Positions 1 to 8,222 are shown, counted from the stretch's first letter. The stretch: 41,623 nt of DNA from an uncultured Bacteroidota bacterium (GCA_902574335.1 CACGNO010000008.1:1-41623); one strand, 5' to 3'. Notes: generated by a model from the letters alone, not told the origin. Numbers and translations are program-made.

Positions 1-1347
1 AATAACCTTATCCAAAAGAAAAAAAGTAGCTTTCTTTTTGCCTTAGCATTTTGTTTGTCTTTTCCTCTAACCGGTCAGAAATACAAAGATTTTGATAAAG
101 ATCATCATATAGGCCTGCATCACTGGGAAATTCCAAGCAAAGATCCAGATAGAATAATATTAAATTTTAATGGCGATCCCTCTACTAAAAGAGCTGTTAC
201 GTGGAGAACAGATTTATCAGTTATAAATGCAAAAGCTCAAATTGCTGTTGCGGGTGTAAATTCTAAATTTGCTAAGAATGCAAAAACTTACAAGGCTAAG
301 ACAGAAGAATTTGATTTAGGACTTTATAAGGCCAATAATTCTTTTGTTGTAAAATACCACAGTGTAGTTTTTGAAGAATTAAATCCTAATACAACATACG
401 CATACAGGGTTGGTGATGGAGATAATTGGTCAGAATGGATTCAATTTAAAACAGCTAATGCTGATTACAACTCAACTCAATTTGTATATTTTGGAGATGC
501 ACAAAATGATATTTTAAGTCATTGGTCCAGAGTAATCAGGATGGCTTATCAAACAGCTCCAAATGCATCATTTGTAATTCATGCTGGTGACATGGTTGAT
601 ACTGCTCATAGAGATTATGAGTGGGCCCAATGGTTTAAAGCTGGAGGATTCATTCACAGACAATGGACAACAATTCCAGTTGTAGGCAATCACGAGTTTC
701 AAAGTACAAGCAGGTCTACCCCAAAAAGAGTATCAATTCAATGGAGACCACAATTTACTCTACCTGTTGAAGAAGGGTTAGATTCCAAGCTACATGAGAC
801 TGTCTATACGGTCAATTATCAAGATGTTCTAATCTTAGTATTAAATTCTACCGATTTCGTTGAAAAACAAACTGAATATATTCAAGAGATATTGAGTAAT
901 AGTGATGCAAAATGGAAAATTGTCACATGTCATCATTCTGTTTTTTCACCAGCACAAGGACGTGATTTTGAGTACGCGAGAAAAAACTGGAAACCTCTGT
1001 TCGACAAATACGGAGTAGATTTAGTATTAAATGGACATGATCACACATATGCAAGAGGACACATTCCAATTAAAACTACAGATAATAATAAATCATCTAA
1101 TTTCAATACTTTATATATAACATCTGTAAGTGGACCCAAACAATATAAAATCGGACTTGAACAAATTAAAAATTATCAACTTGATGGTTATAAGAATGAT
1201 AAATTGGGAGAACAGACTCAGTTTTTTCAAGTTATTTCTATCAGCGAAGAAACCTTAACTTATAAAGCATATACTGTTTTGGGTGATGAATATGATACAG
1301 CAATAATTAAAAAAGATTTTTCTTCAGGAATAAAAACATTAAGATGA
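1..1347 (+). CDS. Secreted purple-acid-phosphatase-like metallophosphoesterase (5' partial)
   Basis: Probable exported metal-dependent phosphatase releasing phosphate from organic esters outside the cytoplasm. The track starts at a TTG (base 55), but the frame is open to base 1 and reads ...LIQKKKSSFLFALAFCLSFPLTGQ, a lysine-rich then hydrophobic signal peptide, so the true start lies upstream of the window and the TTG sits inside the signal sequence. In track numbering, residues 35-135 fit the fibronectin-like N-terminal domain of purple acid phosphatases (it ends in TTYAYRVGDG). The catalytic fold follows with GDAQ (148), HAGD (179), GNHE (211-214), CHHS (292-295) and GHDHTYAR (327-334), so the usual metal ligands are present. 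The next gene begins 32 bp downstream on the same strand. The substrate is unknown. The family call is firm; the specific role is inferred. Confidence 0.88.
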   Translation, partial: NNLIQKKKSSFLFALAFCLSFPLTGQKYKDFDKDHHIGLHHWEIPSKDPDRIILNFNGDPSTKRAVTWRTDLSVINAKAQIAVAGVNSKFAKNAKTYKAKTEEFDLGLYKANNSFVVKYHSVVFEELNPNTTYAYRVGDGDNWSEWIQFKTANADYNSTQFVYFGDAQNDILSHWSRVIRMAYQTAPNASFVIHAGDMVDTAHRDYEWAQWFKAGGFIHRQWTTIPVVGNHEFQSTSRSTPKRVSIQWRPQFTLPVEEGLDSKLHETVYTVNYQDVLILVLNSTDFVEKQTEYIQEILSNSDAKWKIVTCHHSVFSPAQGRDFEYARKNWKPLFDKYGVDLVLNGHDHTYARGHIPIKTTDNNKSSNFNTLYITSVSGPKQYKIGLEQIKNYQLDGYKNDKLGEQTQFFQVISISEETLTYKAYTVLGDEYDTAIIKKDFSSGIKTLR

Positions 1348-1379
1348 TATCACGTTAAGCAAATGAAAGTTTATTTGGT

Positions 1380-3191
1380 ATGCAATTTAAAATCATAATA
1401 TTTATAGTTTTATTTTTAATTTCTTGTGATGATTCTTCAGAGTATGATGTTATTGTTATAGGAGGAGGTGCAGGAGGAACATCTGCTGCAATTCAATCGG
1501 CAAGAAACGGAGCAAAAACACTTTTGATTGAAGAGACAGATTGGTTAGGGGGTATGTTAACTTCGGCAGGTGTTAGTGCTGTTGATGGTAATTATAAACT
1601 TCCCTCTGGATTTTGGGGAGAATTTAAAGACAGTTTGGTTTCACATTATGGAAGCTTGGAAGCCTTGAAAACAGGTTGGGTTAGTAATACTCTTTTTGAA
1701 CCTCGAGTTGGGAATCAGATTTTGAAATCTATTGCTGTAAAGGAGAAAAATCTTAAAATACTTTTTTCAACCGAAGTTAATTCTGTCTCCAAATTAGATT
1801 TTCAAAAAATAGACAAATTTGAGGCTGAGTACTATAATTTCAATATAAAGTCGTCAAAAGGAAATTTTTTATCCAAAGTTTTAATTGATGCAACAGAGCT
1901 TGGGGATGTTCTTCCGATGATAGATGAAGATTATGATTTAGGTATGGATAGTAAAGAAATGTATGGTGAGGATATAGCACCTGAAAAAAATAATGATATA
2001 ATCCAAGACCTAACTTTTGTTATGATTTTAAAAAATTATAATAGAAGTGTAAAAATTGAGAAACCAAAAAACTATGACCCATCAGAGTTTTATTGTTCAA
2101 CAGCTTCAATTAATTGTCCCGAGTCTGATAAGGCTCTTTGGACACCAAAGCAAATGATGAATTATGGTGAATTACCCAATGGAAAGATTATGATTAATTG
2201 GCCTATTTATGGAAATGATTATTACTCAAACCTTATCGAGATGAATTACGATGAAAGAAATGAGGTGTTTAAAAATGCTAAGGAAAAATCGTTGAGATTT
2301 TTATATTACATACAGGATGAATTGGGATATGATAATTATTCACTCAGTGATGAAGAGTTTGATACAGAAGATAATTTTCCACCAATTCCGTATTATAGAG
2401 AAGCAAGGAGAATAAAAGGTAAGGTTACATTTTCTTTAGATTATATTAAAAAACCTTTTGATCAAATTCACCCTCTTTACAGGACAGGTATTTTAGTTGG
2501 GGATTATCCTGTTGATCATCATCATGATGCTCATCCCGATAGATATAATTTACCTCAACTTGCGTTTTATCCAATTCCATCTTATTCACTTCCAGTAGGA
2601 TCTATTGTTTCAAAAAAGAATCCTAATTTTTTAGTTGCCGAAAAGTCAATTTCAGTCTCAAATTTGGTAAATGGTACAACCAGGTTACAACCTGTTGTGT
2701 TACAAATTGGACAAATTGCTGGGTTAATAGCTTCAGAATCAGTAAAAAATAACATAAACACCCATCAAATTGACGTAAGAAATATTCAAAAAAAGTTTTT
2801 AGATACAGGAGGTTATATACAACCATATCTCGATGTAGAAAAAAATCACCCCTTTTTTAAAGCATACCAGAGAATTGGCTCAACTGGAATTTTAAAGGGT
2901 ACAGGAATTAATGTTGGTTGGTCCAATCAAACTTGGTTTTACCCAGAGGACAAAATTAATTTTCTGGATTTATTAAAAGGTTTAGACCCATATTATGATT
3001 TAGATAAATATGAATTAAAGGATTTAAAAATTAGCTCAGTATATAAATGGATTTCTTCAATATTAGGTGAAGATATCAATGAAATTGAAAAAAATTGGAA
3101 GAGTTTGGGTTTAAAGAATTTTAATAAAAATAAAAATTATAAATCGAGGAGAATTTGCTATAATTGTGGACTATTTTTTAAAACCATTTGA
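1380..3191 (+). CDS. FAD-dependent oxidoreductase lipoprotein, C-terminus frameshifted
   Basis: Member of the FAD_oxidored family (PF12831-like). The N-terminus is a lipoprotein signal ending in the lipobox LISC (Cys16), so it is probably anchored outside the inner membrane. A Rossmann dinucleotide motif IGGGAGGTSAA follows directly, then EETDWLGGMLTSAG, typical of this family. The substrate is not known. The last ~15 residues (RRICYNCGLFFKTI) look out of frame. One base over (codons from 3145) the sequence reads RGEFAIIVDYFLKPF and continues to GDIIYNE with a stop at 3235-3237, which suits the family's C-terminus and overlaps the next start codon by 8 bp. The frame jump lies between 3112 and about 3150, in the A-runs around 3126-3144 (one base too many). 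The intact protein would be about 618 residues. It may be a sequencing error or a recent mutation. Confidence 0.85.
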   Translation: MQFKIIIFIVLFLISCDDSSEYDVIVIGGGAGGTSAAIQSARNGAKTLLIEETDWLGGMLTSAGVSAVDGNYKLPSGFWGEFKDSLVSHYGSLEALKTGWVSNTLFEPRVGNQILKSIAVKEKNLKILFSTEVNSVSKLDFQKIDKFEAEYYNFNIKSSKGNFLSKVLIDATELGDVLPMIDEDYDLGMDSKEMYGEDIAPEKNNDIIQDLTFVMILKNYNRSVKIEKPKNYDPSEFYCSTASINCPESDKALWTPKQMMNYGELPNGKIMINWPIYGNDYYSNLIEMNYDERNEVFKNAKEKSLRFLYYIQDELGYDNYSLSDEEFDTEDNFPPIPYYREARRIKGKVTFSLDYIKKPFDQIHPLYRTGILVGDYPVDHHHDAHPDRYNLPQLAFYPIPSYSLPVGSIVSKKNPNFLVAEKSISVSNLVNGTTRLQPVVLQIGQIAGLIASESVKNNINTHQIDVRNIQKKFLDTGGYIQPYLDVEKNHPFFKAYQRIGSTGILKGTGINVGWSNQTWFYPEDKINFLDLLKGLDPYYDLDKYELKDLKISSVYKWISSILGEDINEIEKNWKSLGLKNFNKNKNYKSRRICYNCGLFFKTI

Positions 3192-3229
3192 AAGTTTTAA
3201 AATTGATTTTAAAGGAGACATAATTTATA

Positions 3230-3754
3230 ATGAATAATAGCGAATTATTAATTAGAAAGGCTACACAAAAAGATCTTGATTATGTAATGGTTATAATTAG
3301 ATCATGTACAGAGCATATGATATCCAAAAATATATTTCAGTGGAATGAAAAATACCCCAATATTGAATCTTTTCAAGTTGATATTGATAAAGAACATTTA
3401 TATGTATTAGCTAATAAAGACCAGAAATTGATTGGTTGTGTATCAATTACTTTTGAAATGGATGATTTTTACAAAAAAATTGATTGGATATCATCATCAA
3501 ATAAAAACATCTACGTTCACAGATTAGCAGTACACCCCAATTACCAAGGACAAGGCCATGCCAAAACAATAATGAATTTTATTGAAAATAAGGGAATTGA
3601 AACTAAATGTGAATCAGTTCGTCTTGATACATTTAGCATGAATAATAAAAACAATACTTTATATTCAAATTTAGGATATCAAAGACTTGGTCAGATTTAT
3701 TTTAGAGATCAGAGCGAAATGCCATTCAATTGTTATGAAAAACCCTTAAAATAG
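3230..3754 (+). CDS. GNAT family N-acetyltransferase
   Basis: Predicted acetyl-CoA-dependent N-acetyltransferase of the Gcn5-related fold, 174 residues, cytoplasmic. The N-terminus LLIRKATQKDLDYVM is the typical beta1-alpha1 of GNATs. The acetyl-CoA pyrophosphate-binding motif A is seen as VHRLAVHPNYQGQGHAKTIM (about residues 95-114). The C-terminal half has the usual LYSNLGYQRLG, the 'Y...GF' element. The acceptor substrate cannot be predicted. The ATG at 3230 overlaps the reconstructed (frame-corrected) stop of the upstream oxidoreductase gene at 3235-3237, which suggests translational coupling and a shared transcript. The frame is intact although the genes on both sides have frameshifts. 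Confidence 0.88.
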   Translation: MNNSELLIRKATQKDLDYVMVIIRSCTEHMISKNIFQWNEKYPNIESFQVDIDKEHLYVLANKDQKLIGCVSITFEMDDFYKKIDWISSSNKNIYVHRLAVHPNYQGQGHAKTIMNFIENKGIETKCESVRLDTFSMNNKNNTLYSNLGYQRLGQIYFRDQSEMPFNCYEKPLK

Positions 3755-3760
3755 ATTGTT

Positions 3761-3768
3761 TAATTTTG
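3761..3768 (+). promoter_or_regulatory. TAATTTTG, possible Bacteroidota -7 element
   Basis: TAATTTTG matches the TAnnTTTG consensus and ends 8 nt before the ATG at 3777. No TTG at the right spacing (17-23 nt) was found upstream. It supports ATG 3777 rather than the TTG at 3756 as the start of the DUF2452 gene. Confidence 0.35.
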
Positions 3769-3776
3769 TAATTGCT

Positions 3777-4167
3777 ATGTCAAAGAAAAAACCAGATCAA
3801 GTTGCAGATAATCCAAATATACTTCCATACGCTTCAAATGTTGGCGCACCTGTCATAAAACCAAATGACCTAACTTCTTTCAAGCAAGAAAAACTTCTTA
3901 AAACAAATACCTATTTTAAATCAAAGTACGAGGAAATTAAAAAGGAGTACCAAGATTTGATTGATTCATATGAATGGAATCAACTTATATATAATTCAAG
4001 TTTTAGTTTTAAACCAGAAAAAGGGGAGATTTACCATTTATATCAAAGGTCAGATGAAAAAACTCTTTTTATCAATCATTGGACCAGATGAATGGAATAT
4101 GATTTATATTGGATCTTTTAGGCTAGATTCCAACGATAAGTGGGAAAAAAATAGATTTAGAAAATAA
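3777..4167 (+). pseudogene. DUF2452 family protein, frameshifted
   Basis: Small Bacteroidota protein of unknown function, recognised from NPNILPYASNVGAPVIKPNDL near the start and LSIIGPDEWN...IGSFRLDSNDKWE at the end. The track starts at TTG 3756, but ATG 3777 (MSKKKPDQ) fits homologues and has a promoter-like box just before it. The gene is split. The first frame runs off into NHWTR and stops at 4091. The family's C-terminal half continues in the next frame (track ORF 3961-4167) to a stop at 4165-4167. Removing one A from the six-A run at 4057-4062 restores DEKLFLSIIGPDEWN without a gap. The reconstructed protein is about 129 residues and its stop directly abuts the lpxH start. A sequencing or assembly error is as likely as a true pseudogene. 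Confidence 0.78.
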
Positions 4168-4940
4168 ATGATATCAATCAACCTAAATAAAGGCAAAAAA
4201 GTATACTTTTCATCTGATAACCATCTAGGAGCTCCAAATCATTCAGAAAGTTTAGTTAGGGAAAAAAAATATTTGTTTCATGGCTTGAAAAAATTAAATC
4301 AGACGCCCAAGTTATTTTTCTGTTAGGTGATCTATTTGATTTTTGGTTTGAATATTATCATTCAACTCCAAAAGGTTTTACTAGGGTTTTAGGTAAGTTA
4401 TCAGAGCTTTGTGACTCTGGAATAAAAATATATTTTTTTGTAGGTAATCATGATTATTGGACAAGAGATTATTTTACAAAGGAGATTGGAATGGAAGTAA
4501 TAAAAAAACCTACAGACTTCAAAATTAATGATAAGTCATTTTTTATTGGACATGGAGATGGGTTAGGCCCAGGAGATTTAAAGTATAAATTTTTAAAACA
4601 AATCTTTAGGAATCCTCTTTTTATTTTTCTCTTCAGAATTAATTACAGCTGGTTTGGAATTCCTTTAGGAAATTTTTTCTCAAGAAATAATAAAATTCTT
4701 TCTGGCAGGGGAATCAAATTCAAATCAAAAGAAAATGAAATGTTGTATCACTTCTGTAAAAAGAAGTTAAAAAATTCCTTTTATAATTTTTTTATTTTCG
4801 GGCATAGACACCTTCCTCTAAAAATTGATTTGGGAAATAATTCTTTTTATTTTAATACTGGAGACTGGATCAATCACTATTCATTTTTAGTTTTCGATGG
4901 ATCAGAGGTTTTATTGAAATATTTTAAAAAGAAAAATTGA
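4168..4940 (+). pseudogene. lpxH: UDP-2,3-diacylglucosamine diphosphatase LpxH, frameshifted
   Basis: LpxH hydrolyses UDP-2,3-diacylglucosamine to lipid X in lipid A synthesis; it is a peripheral inner-membrane metalloenzyme. The track shows only the C-terminal part (4491-4940). The N-terminal part begins at ATG 4168, with no gap after the DUF2452 stop, and reads VYFSSDNHLGAP (metal motif D-x-H). It breaks at the eight-A run 4262-4269. Adding one A lets it continue as REKKIFVSWLEKIKSDAQVIFLLGDLFDFWFEYYHS, then GNHDYWTRD, GHGDGLGPGDLKYK and GHRHLP, all diagnostic LpxH elements. The reconstructed length is about 257 residues, normal for the family. lpxH is usually essential where lipid A is made, so a base-calling error, or rescue by slippage on the A-run, is more likely than true loss. 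The stop overlaps the hflX start. Confidence 0.82.
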
Positions 4941-6073
4941 TAGAAAATAATAAAATCAGCTATGAAAAAGCTGTTTTGATAGGAGTGATTAATAGCGCTC
5001 AAAATGAAAGTACAGTAAAAGATTATTTAAATGAGCTGTCTTTTTTAACTGAAACAGCAGGTGGTGTTGTCTCTAAAACTTTTATTCAGAAAGTTGATAG
5101 TCCTAATCCTAAAACATTTATTGGCTCTGGAAAAATTATTGAAATACAAAGTTATTGTAAGAATAATAATATAGGCTCAGTAATTTTTGATGATGAGCTA
5201 TCTCCTACTCAACAACTGAATTTAGAAAAAATTTTGAAGGCTAAAATAATAGATAGGACAGGTTTAATATTAGATATATTTGCTCAAAGAGCAACTACTA
5301 GCTATGCTAAGAATCAAGTAGAATTGGCTCAATACCAATATTTAATGCCAAGATTGAAGGGGTTGTGGACTCACCTTGAGCGACAAAAAGGTGGAATTGG
5401 GATGAGAGGACCTGGTGAAACAGAAATTGAGACAGATAGAAGAATAGTTAGAGATAGGATCAGCTTATTAAAGAAAAAACTATCCAATATTGACAAGCAA
5501 ATGTCAGTTCAAAGAGGAAACAGAGGTAGTTTGGTAAGGGTGGCGCTTGTAGGCTATACGAATGTTGGCAAATCAACTCTAATGAATTTAATTACCAAAT
5601 CTGATGTATTTGCTGAAAATAAATTATTTGCAACACTAGACACCACGGTAAGAAAAATGGTTATTAGAAATTTGCCGTTTCTAGTAACTGACACGGTTGG
5701 ATTCATTAGAAAATTACCAACTCAATTAATTGAATCCTTTAAAAGTACATTGAATGAAATTACAGAATCCGATCTTTTAATTCATATAGTAGATATATCT
5801 CACCCCAATTATGAAGAGCATATTGATTCAGTTAATGAAATTTTAGGACAAATTGATAGTAGCGATAAGCCACTAATTTTAGTTTATAATAAAATTGATA
5901 GTCTAGACGATCATTCATTTATTGAGCTAAATAAATCAGATAAAAAAGAATATATATCAGCACAAAAAAAAATAAATATTAATCAGTTAAAAGAAAAAAT
6001 ATTTAAACATGTCAGAAAAATACATGTTAAAAGATTCCCTTATAATAAATTTTTATACCCCGATATAGATTAA
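4937..6073 (+). CDS. hflX: GTPase HflX
   Basis: Ribosome-associated GTPase that splits or rescues stalled ribosomes under stress. The N-terminal HflX domain (residues ~10-105, containing PNPKTFIGSGK) is followed by the linker signature GGIGMRGPGETEIETDRR (~152-169). The G domain has G1 GYTNVGKST (206-214), G3 DTVGF (252-256) and G4 NKID (~318). The C-terminus RFPYNKFLYPDI is typical of Bacteroidota HflX. At 378 residues it is somewhat shorter than most, mainly between G4 and the C-terminus. The start is TTG, overlapping the lpxH stop (TTGA at 4937-4940); the resulting MIENNKISYEKAVLIGVI matches family N-termini, so the unusual start is accepted. The stop shares a TTAA palindrome with the convergent DUF3078 gene. 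Confidence 0.95.
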   Translation: MIENNKISYEKAVLIGVINSAQNESTVKDYLNELSFLTETAGGVVSKTFIQKVDSPNPKTFIGSGKIIEIQSYCKNNNIGSVIFDDELSPTQQLNLEKILKAKIIDRTGLILDIFAQRATTSYAKNQVELAQYQYLMPRLKGLWTHLERQKGGIGMRGPGETEIETDRRIVRDRISLLKKKLSNIDKQMSVQRGNRGSLVRVALVGYTNVGKSTLMNLITKSDVFAENKLFATLDTTVRKMVIRNLPFLVTDTVGFIRKLPTQLIESFKSTLNEITESDLLIHIVDISHPNYEEHIDSVNEILGQIDSSDKPLILVYNKIDSLDDHSFIELNKSDKKEYISAQKKININQLKEKIFKHVRKIHVKRFPYNKFLYPDID

Positions 6074-6969
6074 ATGTCAAGACTAAGACCTATACCCATA
6101 ACTTCACGGACTTGAAGTCTTTTTACAGAGTTATGATCATATATGAACTGAATAATTAAGTTCGTAGTTAAGTATTTGTTTATTTTCATTTCCGTATTAA
6201 TAGTGTAGTCTAAATCAATGTTGGCAGGGTTATCTAAATAATCGGAATAAAGACTTATTCTATTTGAAACAAAAACATTTTCAATCAGCTCAAACTTAAA
6301 AAAAGATCTAATAGAGGCACCTAATTCAAATCTACTGGTTTCTCCTTTTTTGACCCCAAAGTATTGTTTATTGTCTTGTAAGTTATCTGTGAAAAAACGA
6401 TTTACCATAATTAATCGACCGGTGAAAGGCGCCATGTTAACCCATAAATCTTTATTTTTTTTCCAATACAATCCAACACCAACTTGTAAATAGGCTGGTG
6501 AGAAGAATCTAGTCAACTCGGTTCGCTCTTCCTGTCCCTCACTATTTTTTCTAAACCTGTAGCCTTTGGTCCATTGTGTTTTAAAATTTATAAAACTAGA
6601 ATAACTCCAATTACCTATTAAATTATTTGTAAATTTTTTTCCTAAAAGGGAATTTATCTCCAGTTTATCATCTGTTTTCTTTAAAAATTTACTTCCACCT
6701 ACGCTATTTAAACCATAAGCTGTGATTAGTTTAGTATCCCAGTTCCATCCATTTTTGTCATAATTAAAGTCGTAATCAATTTTTATTGTCCCGGAAACAC
6801 TTGTTTGACCACCCGCTGTCCAATAACTGTAACTTGACTGGTTGCCCAAAAAGGTAAATTTTCCAGAGAGCAGCCAGCTATTATCAAGGCTATCTTGAAC
6901 TTTATCATTTTGGGATTGAGTATTGCTTAAACTAAAAAAAAGAATTATAATAAATAATAACCTTTTCAT
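6070..6969 (-). CDS. DUF3078 family outer-membrane protein
   Basis: A 299-residue exported protein. The signal peptide MKRLLFIIILFFSLSNTQSQ is followed by alternating aromatic/polar segments (NSWLLSGKFTFLGNQSSYSYWTAGGQTSVSG...) and a C-terminal beta-signature ending GIGLSLDI, consistent with an outer-membrane beta-barrel. It matches DUF3078, a Bacteroidota family of unknown function. It is the last gene of the suf operon; its ATG overlaps the DUF2480 stop (ATGA, 6966-6969). The 3' end overlaps hflX by 4 bp in convergent orientation. Why an outer-membrane protein sits in a Fe-S assembly operon is unknown; simple read-through hitch-hiking is possible. Confidence 0.85.
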   Translation of the reverse strand: MKRLLFIIILFFSLSNTQSQNDKVQDSLDNSWLLSGKFTFLGNQSSYSYWTAGGQTSVSGTIKIDYDFNYDKNGWNWDTKLITAYGLNSVGGSKFLKKTDDKLEINSLLGKKFTNNLIGNWSYSSFINFKTQWTKGYRFRKNSEGQEERTELTRFFSPAYLQVGVGLYWKKNKDLWVNMAPFTGRLIMVNRFFTDNLQDNKQYFGVKKGETSRFELGASIRSFFKFELIENVFVSNRISLYSDYLDNPANIDLDYTINTEMKINKYLTTNLIIQFIYDHNSVKRLQVREVMGIGLSLDI

Positions 6970-7475
6970 TTATTTCTTTTAAAAATTGGGACTGATGAAC
7001 ACGCTTCACCAAACATAATTTTCTTAGCAACTGGTTGAATTTTTTCAATTAAAACAGAATAAAGAAATTCTTTAAATTTTTTTTCTGAGCAACCTTTTAT
7101 AATCACAGGTTTGTCCTGATATATGGCAAGATTAATATTATTGATTTTTTCAGTAATCAAGAAATTTTCATAATCATTTACACTACCTATAAAGTTTTTG
7201 ATATTTATGTTTTTTAATTCTGATGATACTAACATAAAGGCCCAGTGCGGAATGATTGCATCATTAGAACATTGTATTGCAACATTTTTACCATTATAAA
7301 TCGACCAATCAAAAGAACTCACCTTTTCTCTGAAATCTTTTTCCACAAGAATTAAATCATCTTTTAGCCAACATTTAAGATCAAAAACAACAATATCAAT
7401 ATCTCCAATAAAATCTTCTAAATCAATAGTTTTTATTTGGCTTTTAGAAACTCTATTTTCAATTTCGTAGTTCAT
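6966..7475 (-). CDS. DUF2480 family protein, suf operon
   Basis: A 169-residue cytoplasmic protein without signal or membrane segment. ENRVSKSQIKTIDLEDF, EKDFREKV, NVAIQCSNDAIIPHWAFMLV and the C-terminal GEACSSVPIFKR match DUF2480, a Bacteroidota family with no known function. Cysteines are at 35, 69, 129 and 159; those in QCSNDAI and EACSSVP fall in the family's most conserved stretches as I recall them. Its position directly after sufT (the genes abut) and before DUF3078 suggests a role near Fe-S cluster assembly or sulfur transfer. That is inference from context only. Confidence 0.85.
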   Translation of the reverse strand: MNYEIENRVSKSQIKTIDLEDFIGDIDIVVFDLKCWLKDDLILVEKDFREKVSSFDWSIYNGKNVAIQCSNDAIIPHWAFMLVSSELKNINIKNFIGSVNDYENFLITEKINNINLAIYQDKPVIIKGCSEKKFKEFLYSVLIEKIQPVAKKIMFGEACSSVPIFKRNK

Positions 7476-7802
7476 TTAAAGAAAGCCTAATTCTAGTTTT
7501 GCCTCTTCACTCATTAAATCTCTATTCCAAGGTGGATCAAAAGTCATCTCAACTTCAGCGCTTTTAACTCCATCAATATCTGCAATTTTGTTTTTAACTT
7601 CAAGCGGTAAACTCTCAGCAACTGGGCAATTTGGTGTGGTTAATGTCATTAAAACCTTAACGTCATTATCCTCATTTACAAGAACATCATAAATTAAACC
7701 TAATTCATAAATATCTACAGGTATTTCAGGGTCAAATATGGTTTTTAAAACTCTTACAATTTCCTCCCCAAGCTCATTGGGATCAATTAATTTTTCACTC
7801 AT
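7476..7802 (-). CDS. sufT: SufT-like MIP18/DUF59 Fe-S assembly protein
   Basis: A 108-residue single-domain MIP18 (DUF59) protein, the family of SufT and PaaD that helps mature Fe-S proteins as an auxiliary factor rather than forming clusters itself. Seen: VRVLKTIFDPEIPVDIYELGLIYDV near the N-terminus, the TLTTPNCPVAESLP loop with the family cysteine, and the closing FDPPWNRDLMSEEAKLELGFL typical of SufT. It lies 3 bp after sufE and abuts DUF2480, so it is surely co-transcribed with the suf genes. Confidence 0.93.
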   Translation of the reverse strand: MSEKLIDPNELGEEIVRVLKTIFDPEIPVDIYELGLIYDVLVNEDNDVKVLMTLTTPNCPVAESLPLEVKNKIADIDGVKSAEVEMTFDPPWNRDLMSEEAKLELGFL

Positions 7803-7805
7803 TTT

Positions 7806-8222
7806 TTATTTTTTATTGTATGCGATTGCATAAAATTTTATTTGCTTAATCATGGAATACAATCCATTAGCTCTGTTTGGTGATAAATGTTCTTTTAACC
7901 CTATTTTTTCAATGAATGAAACATCTGATTTTATTATTTCATCGGGAGTTTTATTATTAAAAACCATTAATAAAATTGCAATAATGCCTTTTGTAATAAT
8001 TGCTTCACTATCAGCAATAAAATTAATTTTACCATCTTTAAAATCTGCATTTAACCAAACTTTACTTTGACAACCTTTTATTAAATTTTCATCATTTTTT
8101 AAACTATCATCCATTTTATCTAGTGTTTTTGATAATTCAATCATGTACTCATATTTTTGAGTCCAATCATCAAAAAACGAAAAATCTTCAATTAAGTTTT
8201 CTTGTAAATTTTCAATTGTCAT
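7806..8222 (-). CDS. sufE: Sulfur acceptor protein SufE
   Basis: SufE accepts persulfide sulfur from SufS and passes it to the SufBCD scaffold. The 138-residue length is normal. The active-site cysteine is Cys51 in NLIKGCQSKVWL, and the C-terminal half contains GLKEHLSPNRANGLYSMIKQI, characteristic of SufE. It sits 20 bp downstream of sufS on the minus strand and 3 bp upstream of sufT. The cytoplasmic role and partner (SufS) are established for the family and supported here by direct adjacency. Confidence 0.96.
   Translation of the reverse strand: MTIENLQENLIEDFSFFDDWTQKYEYMIELSKTLDKMDDSLKNDENLIKGCQSKVWLNADFKDGKINFIADSEAIITKGIIAILLMVFNNKTPDEIIKSDVSFIEKIGLKEHLSPNRANGLYSMIKQIKFYAIAYNKK

Noticed and set aside
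55-57. TTG at 55 as start of the phosphatase gene
   Set aside because: The frame is open to base 1 and encodes the hydrophobic core of a signal peptide; the start is outside the window.
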